This document shows positions 1 through 5,995 of a stretch of DNA of 12,328 nt, piece after piece. The stretch's first letter is position 1; each line of letters starts with the position of its first letter. The DNA lies in the NCBI GenBank assembly GCA_027403435.1, contig DAHZDR010000418.1:1-12328 (forward strand), given 5' to 3'. The position numbers and the translations under genes were made by a program. The notes beneath the pieces were generated by a model. The model saw nothing but the letters and a program-made list of their open reading frames with translations. It was not told the DNA's origin and searched no databases. The DNA comes from Deltaproteobacteria bacterium (lineage in GTDB: Bacteria; Desulfobacterota; Binatia; Binatales; Binataceae).

Positions 1-176
1 CCGTAAAGAATCTGGCGCGGCAGATTCGAAAGCTCGACCGGATCGGGATCGACCAGCAACAGCGGCCCGCAATCCGCCCGCGCCAGCGCGATCAGGGCGG
101 GCGCGCCAAGGCCGCCCGCGCCGACAATTAAAATCGGCGCCTTGCGTTTTGCTTCGGTTTTGCCGTTTGACGCCAC
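1..176 (-). CDS. ThiF/MoeB/HesA-type E1-like adenylyltransferase, N-terminal part (cut by window edge)
   Basis: Only the first 58 residues are visible; the gene runs off the left edge. After a basic leader (about residues 1-13) comes the nucleotide-binding signature APILIVGAGGLGAPAL, then LLLVDPDPVELSNLPRQIL, which matches the E1-like Rossmann fold of ThiF, MoeB and HesA (GxGxxG, the acidic strand end D, and the SNLxRQ segment). Known members adenylate the C-terminal Gly-Gly of a small sulfur-carrier protein using ATP. The GTG start at 176 is chosen because GGAG lies at 185-188 with 8-nt spacing and the homology begins soon after. The frame is open further upstream, but no better start is seen. 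The gene follows a SAM-I riboswitch and its terminator, so it should be off when SAM is plentiful. I infer a role in sulfur-carrier-dependent homocysteine/methionine synthesis rather than thiamine or molybdopterin synthesis. The catalytic cysteine and zinc motifs lie outside the window. Confidence 0.85.
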   Translation of the reverse strand, partial: MASNGKTEAKRKAPILIVGAGGLGAPALIALARADCGPLLLVDPDPVELSNLPRQILY

Positions 177-233
177 GCCGCGAACTCCGCTTTCGCGGCC
201 TTCGGTCGAGTCCCACCGCCAAAGGCTGGAATT

Positions 234-266
234 AAAAACCCTCGTCGGAAGAAGATAAGACGAGGG
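234..266 (-). terminator. Intrinsic terminator of the SAM-I riboswitch expression platform
   Basis: Read on the minus strand, CCCTCGTC (266-259) and GACGAGGG (246-239) form a perfect 8-bp stem with a 12-nt loop, followed at once by TTTTT (238-234). The loop region (259-251) contains CTTATCTTC, the exact complement of GAAGATAAG (290-282), which carries most of the 3' strand of the riboswitch P1 helix. Without SAM these two segments can pair and open the terminator. With SAM, P1 holds its own strand and the terminator forms. Confidence 0.93.
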
Positions 267-279
267 TAACGATACTCTC

Positions 280-397
280 GCCTTATCTTCCAAGATCCCG
301 TCTCTGGGGGATCCCGCAGGACTTAGCACCAGCACCCCCAAGGGAGCCGGTTGCTGCGGCATCGTCGGGCCAGTCCCTCCGCCGCTCTGGATAAGGC
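280..397 (-). promoter_or_regulatory. SAM-I (S-box) riboswitch aptamer
   Basis: The minus strand carries the S-box consensus in order. The P1 5' strand is GCCTTATC (397-390). It is followed by AGAG, GGAGGGACTGGCCCGA, the GCAACC block of the P2/P3 region, GGTGCTAAGTCCTGC (P4 core), and the P1 3' strand GATAAGGC (287-280), which pairs perfectly with the 5' strand. Such elements bind S-adenosylmethionine and repress methionine or sulfur genes by premature termination. The terminator at 234-266 and the ThiF-like start at 176 lie directly downstream on the same strand. Confidence 0.96.
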
Positions 398-415
398 CGC
401 AAATTCCGGCCATCA

Positions 416-444
416 AGCATGCAATAGCGGATCGGAGAAGTCAA
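416..444 (-). promoter_or_regulatory. Probable sigma70-type promoter for the riboswitch transcript
   Basis: On the minus strand TTGACT (444-439) is five of six to the -35 consensus. It is followed after 17 bp by CATGCT (421-416), which keeps the A2, T3 and T6 of a -10 box. A start near 409 would place the SAM aptamer about 12 nt into the transcript, as is usual for riboswitches. The -35 box lies inside a small palindrome, GGAGA-6-TCTCC (435-450). The -10 match is modest. Confidence 0.4.
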
Positions 445-450
445 TCTCCC

Positions 451-462
451 GACCAAACGGTC
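451..462. promoter_or_regulatory. Candidate TetR-type operator GACCAAACGGTC
   Basis: GACC-AAAC-GGTC is an interrupted palindrome; extending it two bases each side adds one mismatch and one match. Sites of this form (ACC-N4-GGT cores) are typical of TetR-family repressors of acyl-CoA and aromatic catabolism. It lies just upstream of the probable riboswitch promoter and 168 bp before the first catabolic gene at 630, so it could serve either side. No TetR gene is in the window. This is pattern recognition only. Confidence 0.3.
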
Positions 463-629
463 AGCGGACGCGGGCCGGACGCCTCCCTGTCAGTGTGGCG
501 CGCGATCGAGCGCGCGCTTGCAGTTATTTTCAGCCGATGCTTTAGAAAGCCTGAACGGCCAGCGGCGCGAACGGCGGTCGGCGGAGCCGGCCAGCCGCCT
601 CAGGCCCAATCGCGGGAGGTATGCGAATC
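463..629. other. Divergent intergenic region, no gene
   Basis: Together with 398-462 this separates the minus-strand riboswitch from the plus-strand CMD gene. A weak plus-strand promoter can be drawn as TTGCAG (518-523), a 17-bp gap, then TTTAGA (541-546); each box matches only three of six. A strong Shine-Dalgarno GGGAGG sits at 614-619. Short open frames here have no recognisable content and are treated as chance. Confidence 0.4.
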
Positions 630-1001
630 ATGGCGGACGATCTGCACGAAAAAGGCATCAAGCTGCGCGCGCAACTATGGGGCGAGGAGGCCGCGCGCCA
701 GCGTCACGAGGATTTCAGCAAGTTCGACAAGTTCTTCGCCGACTTCCTCAACGATCAGTTGTTCGCGCAAATCTGGACGCGGCCGGGCTTGCCCATCAAG
801 ACCCGATCGTTCATCACGATGGCCGTGCTGATGGCGCTCGGGCGCGGACCCGAGTTGCGAACGCATATGCGTGGCGCCCTCAATCTGGGAATCACGCCGG
901 CGGAAATCAAGGAATTGATTATTCACCTTTCGCAATACAGCGGCGTGCCGACCGCCGTCGAAGCGATTCGCGCGCTGCGCGAAGTCGCCAGTCCCGACTG
1001 A
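630..1001 (+). CDS. Carboxymuconolactone decarboxylase family protein (PcaC-like), copy 1
   Basis: A 123-residue protein of the CMD/AhpD-like superfamily. The family core is clear: QIWTRPGLPIKTRSFITMA, then ALGRGPELRTHMRGALNLG, IT..EIKELIIH and YSGVPTAVEA. This is the PcaC type, with the R..EL..H...ALN.G and Y.G.P.A signatures and no CxxC, so it is not an AhpD peroxidase. PcaC decarboxylates 4-carboxymuconolactone in the protocatechuate branch, but many relatives of this length have other or unknown activities. The ATG at 630 is preferred over 621 because GGGAGG at 614-619 lies 10 nt before it, against 1 nt for 621, and because the paralogue at 2141 starts with the same MADDL. The two proteins share about 85 of 123 residues by eye. 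It opens the catabolic block. Confidence 0.88.
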   Translation: MADDLHEKGIKLRAQLWGEEAARQRHEDFSKFDKFFADFLNDQLFAQIWTRPGLPIKTRSFITMAVLMALGRGPELRTHMRGALNLGITPAEIKELIIHLSQYSGVPTAVEAIRALREVASPD

Positions 1002-1180
1002 GCCGCGCCGCGCCCTGGCGCGATTTTCCTTGCGGGCGCGCGGCGGCGGTGCTTTAACAGGGACATAATTTCCTGGCGGGCGGCTCCGTCACGCGCGGCG
1101 TCTGAACCACGACGGTTCGCGGACGCAAGCGCTCGCGGCGATGCGCCATAACCTCTGGCCGATAATTCGGGAGGCCGATC

Positions 1181-2074
1181 ATGCGAGTTGGATTCATCGG
1201 ATTGGGCAACATGGGCGGACCGATGGCCCTGAACATCATGAAGAAAGGCCATAGCGTCGTGGTCAACGATATCCGGCGCGAAATGGCCGAGCCGCATCTG
1301 GCCGCGGGCGCCCAATGGGCCGACTCGCCCGCGGCCGTCGCCGCCAAAGCCGAAGTCGTGCTGACTTCGCTGCCGGGACCCAAAGAGGTCGAAGCGGTCG
1401 CGCTCGGCCCCAACGGCATCCTGAGCGGAATCGAACGCGGCGCGGTTTACGCCGATCTCTCGACCAACTCGCCCACCGTAATCCGGCGGATCCATGCGGT
1501 ATTCGTGGAAAAAGGCGTCGCGATGCTCGACGCGCCCGTCAGCGGCGGAATTCCGGGCGCGCGCCACGCCACGCTGGCGGTGATGGTCGGCGGCGACAAG
1601 GAAACCTTCGAGCGCGTCAAACCCGTGTTCGACGCGATTGGCGACAAGGTTTCCTATATCGGAGCGATCGGCGCCGGCGCGGTCGCCAAACTGGTCCATA
1701 ACATGGTCGCGATTTGCTCGACGCAGTTGCTGGTCGAGGCCTTCACGATGGGCATGAAGGCTGGCGTCTCCGCCGACGCGCTGCTGAAGGCGGTTTCCGA
1801 CGGCGCCTATGGCCAGGGGATGATTCTCAAGGGAGCGCTGCCCAAAATGATCATGCGGGGAAATTTCGACCGCGTGACTTTCGCGCTCAAGCTCGCGCGC
1901 AAGGACCTCGGGCTGGCGACCGAAGTCGGACGCGAATTCAACGTGCCGATGCCGCTTGCGAGCCTCGTCGAACAGGATTTCCTGTCGGCGCTGGCGCATG
2001 GCCTGGGCGATAAGGATTCGACCGCGGCGGTGACCGTGCAGGAGGATCGCGCCAATATCAAGGTGCGCTCCTGA
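1181..2074 (+). CDS. 3-hydroxyisobutyrate dehydrogenase family NAD(P)-dependent oxidoreductase
   Basis: A 297-residue protein of normal family length. The N-terminal Rossmann motif is GLGNMG (residues 7-12). The substrate-binding signature DAPVSGG is at 117-123, and the catalytic lysine is K170 in GAVAKLVHN, with the family Asn at 174. Known members oxidise 3-hydroxyisobutyrate, tartronate semialdehyde, 6-phosphogluconate or related beta-hydroxyacids in the cytoplasm. The N-terminal domain (about 1-160) binds the nucleotide and the helical C-terminal domain (about 165-297) closes the site. The ATG at 1181 has GGGAGG at 1169-1174 with 6-nt spacing. It lies between the two CMD-like paralogues on the same strand, so it probably acts on an intermediate of the same route. 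The exact substrate cannot be assigned. Confidence 0.9.
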   Translation: MRVGFIGLGNMGGPMALNIMKKGHSVVVNDIRREMAEPHLAAGAQWADSPAAVAAKAEVVLTSLPGPKEVEAVALGPNGILSGIERGAVYADLSTNSPTVIRRIHAVFVEKGVAMLDAPVSGGIPGARHATLAVMVGGDKETFERVKPVFDAIGDKVSYIGAIGAGAVAKLVHNMVAICSTQLLVEAFTMGMKAGVSADALLKAVSDGAYGQGMILKGALPKMIMRGNFDRVTFALKLARKDLGLATEVGREFNVPMPLASLVEQDFLSALAHGLGDKDSTAAVTVQEDRANIKVRS

Positions 2075-2140
2075 ACGGCGGACCCGGCGCTGTCGAATAT
2101 CAATTAGTTTACTCAGTTAGACGTGGAGAGGATTAGTCAA

Positions 2141-2518
2141 ATGGCTGACGATCTGGCGAAAAAAGGCCTTGAACTACGCACCAAGCTGTTCGGCGAAAAA
2201 GCCGCCGTCGCGGGCAATGAATACCTCAAGCAGTTCGACGAGGGCTTCGCGGCGTTCCTCAACGAACAGCTCTTCGGCGGTATCTGGACGCGCCCCGGCC
2301 TGCCCACCAAAATCCGCTCGCTAATCACCATGACCGCGCTGATGGCGCTCGGACGCGGACCGGAATTGCGCCTGCACATGCGCGGCGCGCTCAATATCGG
2401 CGTCACCCAGGAAGAGATTAAAGAGATGATCATCCACATCTCCCAGTACAGCGGCGTGCCCACCGCGGTCGAGGCGATTCGCGCTTTCCGCGAGGTGACC
2501 GAACCGAAGAAATCCTGA
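2141..2518 (+). CDS. Carboxymuconolactone decarboxylase family protein (PcaC-like), copy 2
   Basis: A 125-residue paralogue of the protein at 630, about 69% identical by eye, with the same core: IWTRPGLPTKIRSLITM, ALGRGPELRLHMRGALNIG, EIKEMIIHISQ and YSGVPTAVEA. It has no cysteine, so AhpD-type redox chemistry is unlikely. The ATG at 2141 follows GGAGAGGA (2125-2132) with 8-nt spacing; an in-frame GTG at 2123 overlaps that site and is rejected. The gene is 66 bp after the hydroxyacid dehydrogenase and 70 bp before the LLM oxidoreductase. Differences between the copies concentrate at the N-terminal helix and the last residues. They may form a hetero-oligomer or act on two related substrates; the sequence does not decide. 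Confidence 0.88.
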   Translation: MADDLAKKGLELRTKLFGEKAAVAGNEYLKQFDEGFAAFLNEQLFGGIWTRPGLPTKIRSLITMTALMALGRGPELRLHMRGALNIGVTQEEIKEMIIHISQYSGVPTAVEAIRAFREVTEPKKS

Positions 2519-2588
2519 TTCATCCGGCGGCCGCGCGCGCGGCGTGGGTTGCGCCGGCGCGCCGCCCGCCGGCCACGAGAGGCTCATC

Positions 2589-3464
2589 ATGAAGATCGGA
2601 ATGCTCGCCGCGCTCAACGAGCACAGCGTTGGCCCGGCGGCCTTCGCGCGCCATGCCGAAGCGCTGGGCTTCGAATCGATCTGGCTGCCGGACCATGCGG
2701 TGATGCCAGTGCATACCAGCACGCCGCTGCCGGAAACTTCGCCGGGCAAGGGCGAAATCCCCGACCATTATTCGCACATGTGCGACCCCTTCGTGGCGAT
2801 GGCGATGGCGGCGGCGGCGACCACGCGCCTGATGGTCGGAACCGGGGTCTGCCTGGTCCCCGAACGCAATCCGCTGCTGACCGCCAACGAGGTCGCGACG
2901 CTGGACGCCTTCTCGAACGGACGCGTGCTGTTCGGAATCGGCGCCGGATGGCTCAAAGAGGAATCCGAACTGCTCGGCGCCGACTATCCGCATCGCTGGA
3001 CCCAGACGCGCGAATATATCGCCGCGATGCGCGAGTTGTGGACCAAAGACGAAGCCTCATTCGACGGCCATTACGTCAAATTCCCGCCCGTGCGGCTTTA
3101 CCCCAAGCCGGCCCGTCCCGGCGGTCCTCCCGTGCTGATCGGCAGCAAGGACAAAAACGCGCTGCGCTGGGTCGCGCGATGGGGCGACGGTTGGTGTCCG
3201 ATCCTGCTCTCGCCCGAACAGATGAAGGCGGAACTGGCGAAACTGCGCGGCGAATGCGCCCGCGCCGGAACGCAATACGACCGCCTCGACCTGACGATCA
3301 TGCGGCAGGGAGTGCGCGGCGACCGCGCGGAGATTCAGGCCGGCTTGCGCCAATACGAGGATCTCGGCGTGCCGCGCTTCGTCCTGATGCTGATCGCGAA
3401 GCGGCTCGGCCCGGATAATTTTGCGGCCGAACTCGAACGAATCGCCGAATTGTATATCTCGTGA
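2589..3464 (+). CDS. LLM class oxidoreductase, probably F420-dependent (luciferase-like)
   Basis: A 291-residue TIM-barrel protein of the bacterial luciferase-like superfamily. Recognisable elements are MKIGMLAALNEH (strand 1), HAEALGFESIWLPDH, the TTRLMVGTGVCLVPERNP strand-loop, DAFSNGRVLFGIGAGWLKEE, the RWTQTREYIAAMRELW helix, and PPVLIGSKDKNALRWVARWGDGW. The GxGAGWL..E and GDGW blocks resemble the F420-dependent LLM group with a TIGR03619-like layout, but FMN use cannot be excluded from sequence alone. Such enzymes perform hydride transfer or monooxygenation on diverse substrates. The ATG at 2589 follows GAGAGG (2577-2582) with 6-nt spacing, and homology begins at this Met; the in-frame extension back to 2544 is Gly/Ala/Pro filler. 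A gap of 314 bp separates it from the next gene. Confidence 0.88.
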   Translation: MKIGMLAALNEHSVGPAAFARHAEALGFESIWLPDHAVMPVHTSTPLPETSPGKGEIPDHYSHMCDPFVAMAMAAAATTRLMVGTGVCLVPERNPLLTANEVATLDAFSNGRVLFGIGAGWLKEESELLGADYPHRWTQTREYIAAMRELWTKDEASFDGHYVKFPPVRLYPKPARPGGPPVLIGSKDKNALRWVARWGDGWCPILLSPEQMKAELAKLRGECARAGTQYDRLDLTIMRQGVRGDRAEIQAGLRQYEDLGVPRFVLMLIAKRLGPDNFAAELERIAELYIS

Positions 3465-3778
3465 GTCCCGCACAATCTAGCCACAGGACCAGCCGGACTT
3501 GAGGCCGGCGCGAGAGCGCCAGGCGCCGCGGAGTTGTATTGCAATGGCGTGGGCCACTACGACCCGGCCTTTAGCCAAGCGCCCGACGGCGACGGCGTTC
3601 GCCATGTATAAGCGTCACCGACCTTCATCCCCGGCGCCGCATCCGGACACATGCGACGGTTGAAGAATCGGGCCGGGTTTGGTAGGTCACCGAAACCGGC
3701 GGCGCTCGCCGGTCACGTTATGGCCAAGCCGCTCAATTCCACCGCAAATCCGTCCGTGCGCCGCGCGGCGCGCCGCCG
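3465..3778. other. Intergenic gap inside the catabolic block
   Basis: A 314-bp stretch without a recognisable gene. It holds a perfect 7-bp hairpin ACCGGCG-5-CGCCGGT (3695-3713) without a T-run, a TATAAG -10-like hexamer at 3607-3612 with no credible -35, and a 20-codon open frame (3720-3782) ending in an ATGA overlap with the next gene. A promoter for the CoA-transferase transcript probably lies here but cannot be placed. Confidence 0.4.
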
Positions 3779-4972
3779 ATGACGCCCGCGCGCACCGGTC
3801 CGCTCGCCGACGTGCGGGTTATCGATCTGACGCAGGCGCTGGCCGGCCCCTACTGCACGATGCTGCTCGGCGATCTGGGCGCCGACATAATCAAGGTCGA
3901 ACCGCCGCACGGCGACATGGCGCGCACTCTTGGCCCGCCGTTTCCCGATCGCAAGGGCTGCGATTATTCGCCGTATTTCGCCAGTATCAACCGCAACAAG
4001 CGCAGTATCGTGCTCGACCTCAAGAGCGACGCGGGACGCGCGACCCTGTTCAAGCTGGCCGAACACGCCGACGCCGTGGTCGAAAACGCGCGCGCCGGCG
4101 TGATGGACGCGCTCGGGCTTGGCTATGAGGCGCTGAGCGCGCGTAATCCGGCGCTGGTCTATGCGGCGGTGCGCGGCTTCGGCGACCCCCGCACCGGGCG
4201 CAGTCCCTACACGGATTGGCCCGCCTTCGATATCGTCGCGCAATGCATGGGCGGGCTGGTCGGAATCACCGGACCGGCGGACGGCGGCGGCTTTCGCTGC
4301 GGCGCCGGCGTCGGCGATATCTATCCGGGCACGCTTGCCGCGCTGGGCGTGGTTTCGGCGATTCACGCGGCGCGCGTCAGCGGCAAGGGCCAGTTCCTTG
4401 ACGTCGCGATGTACGACGCGGTGCTCGCGCTCAGCGAAGTGATCGTTTACACCTACTCGCTCACCGGCAAAACGATTCCGCCGGCGGGCAATTCCAGCCG
4501 GATTATCGTGCCGTTCGACGTTTTCGCCAGCGCCGACGGCGCGGTCGCGATCGCGGCGCCGACCGATAATCAATGGGCGGCGCTGTGCCGCGCGATGGAT
4601 CGCGCCGAGCTGATCGCCGACGATCGCACGCGGAGCAATCCGCGGCGGGTCGCCAACGGCGAGTTCGTGCGCAAGCTGATCGGCGCATGGACCGCGGCGC
4701 GCCCGACGGCCGACATTGTCGCGGCGCTGGGCGGCAAGGTTCCCGTCGGTCCGGTCAATACGGCGCGGGAAATTTTCGCCGACCCCCATCCGCGCGCCCG
4801 CGGGATGCTGGTCGATGTACAACCGCCCGGCGATAATCCGCCGCTCACGATCGCCGGGCCGGCGATCAAGCTCACCCGCACGCCCGCCGCGATTCATTCG
4901 CGCGCGCCGCGCCTGGGCGAGCATGGCGCGGAAATTCTCGCGGAGCTGGGAATCGCGTCCGCGAAAAACTAA
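3779..4972 (+). CDS. Class III CoA-transferase (CaiB/BaiF family)
   Basis: A 397-residue protein of typical family length. It starts with GPLADVRVIDLTQALAGPY and LLGDLGADIIKVEPP, followed by NRNKRSIVLDLK, then DIVAQCMGGLVGITG. The aspartate in GAGVGDIYPGT (D180) aligns with the catalytic Asp169 of formyl-CoA transferase, which forms the acyl anhydride. The C-terminal GPVNTAREIFADPH and RAPRLGEH segments are also characteristic. The family moves CoA between an acyl-CoA donor and a carboxylic acid such as formate/oxalate, carnitine, succinate/mesaconate or benzylsuccinate. The specific acid is not predictable here. The ATG at 3779 is the first start in frame and has no Shine-Dalgarno; an upstream 20-codon frame overlaps it as ATGA, so coupling is possible. 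The CitE-like gene begins 19 bp downstream, indicating co-transcription. Confidence 0.93.
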   Translation: MTPARTGPLADVRVIDLTQALAGPYCTMLLGDLGADIIKVEPPHGDMARTLGPPFPDRKGCDYSPYFASINRNKRSIVLDLKSDAGRATLFKLAEHADAVVENARAGVMDALGLGYEALSARNPALVYAAVRGFGDPRTGRSPYTDWPAFDIVAQCMGGLVGITGPADGGGFRCGAGVGDIYPGTLAALGVVSAIHAARVSGKGQFLDVAMYDAVLALSEVIVYTYSLTGKTIPPAGNSSRIIVPFDVFASADGAVAIAAPTDNQWAALCRAMDRAELIADDRTRSNPRRVANGEFVRKLIGAWTAARPTADIVAALGGKVPVGPVNTAREIFADPHPRARGMLVDVQPPGDNPPLTIAGPAIKLTRTPAAIHSRAPRLGEHGAEILAELGIASAKN

Positions 4973-4991
4973 ACGTCAGCGGAGAACCATC

Positions 4992-5903
4992 ATGGCTGTA
5001 AGGCTCAGGCGTTCGGAACTTTCGGTGCCGGGTTCGAATCCCGCGATGATCCAAAAGGCGGTCGCCAGCGCCGCCGACCTGGTTTTTCTGGATCTCGAGG
5101 ACGCCGTCGCGCCCGCGCTCAAGGAATCCTCGCGCGCCAATGTGATCGCGGCGCTCAACGATCTCGACTGGGGCGGCAAGCTGCGCGCGGTCCGGGTCAA
5201 CGCCGCCGAAACCAAATGGGCCCATGACGACGTGATCGAAGTGGTCGAGCGCGCCGGCGCCCATCTCGACATCATTATCCTGCCCAAGGTCAAGGCGCCG
5301 CGCGACCTCTGGTTTTTCGACACGCTGCTCACCCAGCTCGAGGCCAAGCTCGGCCTCAAGCGTCGCATCGGCCTCGAGGCGCTAATCGAGGAGACCGCGG
5401 CGCTGGCGCGGGTCGAGGAGATCGCGGGATGCTGTCCGCGGCTGGAGGCGATTATTCTGGGCTTCGGCGACCTCTCGGCGAGCCAGGGCGTGCGCGCCGG
5501 ATTGACCGAAGCGGCGGAGCCGAACCGTTATCCGGGCGACATGTGGCATTTCGCCCGCGGCCGGATGATCGTCGCGGCGCGCGCCGCCGGAATCGACGCG
5601 ATCGACGGGCCGTTCGCCAATTTCCACGATCCCGACGGCTACCGGCGCGACGCGGTGTGGGCGGCCACGCTGGGCGCGGTCGGCAAATGGGCGATTCATC
5701 CTAGTCAAATTGAAATCGCCAACGAGGTCTTCGCGCCGACGCCGAAAGAAATCGACGTGGCCCGCCGGATGTGCGAAGCCTACTACGCCGCCGAAAAGGG
5801 CGGCGCCGGAGCGGCCGGCGCCGGCGGTATCCTGATCGACGCCGCCACCGCGCGCATCTATGAGGCCGTGCTGGAGCGCGCCCGCCTCACCGGACGCGCC
5901 TGA
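4992..5903 (+). CDS. CitE/HpcH-HpaI family CoA-ester lyase (malyl- or citramalyl-CoA lyase-like)
   Basis: A 303-residue TIM-barrel protein. Family landmarks are RSELSVPGSNPAMI at the N terminus, DLVFLDLEDAVAP, VRVNAAETKW (Arg68 region), IIILPKVKAP, the metal-binding Glu in GLEALIEET (about 128-135), the second metal ligand Asp160 in LGFGDLSAS, GIDAIDGPFANF, and KWAIHPSQIEIAN. Known relatives cleave malyl-CoA, methylmalyl-CoA or citramalyl-CoA to acetyl- or propionyl-CoA and a 2-oxoacid, or run the reverse, with Mg2+. The sequence does not settle the substrate. GGAG (4981-4984) precedes the ATG at 4992 by 7 nt. Its distance of only 19 bp from the CoA-transferase stop suggests that the transferase product, perhaps after hydration, is its substrate. 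An Ala/Gly-rich hinge (about residues 268-280) precedes the C-terminal helix. Confidence 0.9.
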   Translation: MAVRLRRSELSVPGSNPAMIQKAVASAADLVFLDLEDAVAPALKESSRANVIAALNDLDWGGKLRAVRVNAAETKWAHDDVIEVVERAGAHLDIIILPKVKAPRDLWFFDTLLTQLEAKLGLKRRIGLEALIEETAALARVEEIAGCCPRLEAIILGFGDLSASQGVRAGLTEAAEPNRYPGDMWHFARGRMIVAARAAGIDAIDGPFANFHDPDGYRRDAVWAATLGAVGKWAIHPSQIEIANEVFAPTPKEIDVARRMCEAYYAAEKGGAGAAGAGGILIDAATARIYEAVLERARLTGRA

Positions 5904-5995
5904 CCGCGGCCGCGAACTTTTACTTGACATCGGCGGCCGCCGAAGCCATTGATTCAATTGAGGTCCGCTTGGCCCACGCCGGCTGCATGCAACCT

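Noticed and set aside
181..230. Plus-strand sequence resembling the 3' half of a tRNA (GGTCGAGTCCCACCGCC)
   Set aside because: No matching acceptor, D or anticodon arms upstream; the strand's real content is the riboswitch-controlled gene leader on the other strand.
351..1057. Short overlapping plus-strand frames before and across the first CMD gene
   Set aside because: They cross the riboswitch and intergenic region or run out of frame over the CMD gene, are Arg-rich, and show no domain or ribosome site.
923..1999. Long minus-strand open frame (358 codons)
   Set aside because: Antisense to the hydroxyacid dehydrogenase; composition is Arg/His/Asp-rich filler typical of shadow frames in high-GC genes, with no recognisable domain.
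3713..4924. Long minus-strand open frame (403 codons)
   Set aside because: Antisense shadow of the CoA transferase; no family signature, while the plus strand has clear catalytic motifs.
5924..5953. Perfect TTGACA hexamer upstream of the acyl-CoA dehydrogenase
   Set aside because: No -10 box better than three of six matches at 16-19 bp, and the lyase-dehydrogenase gap is short enough for co-transcription; likely chance.
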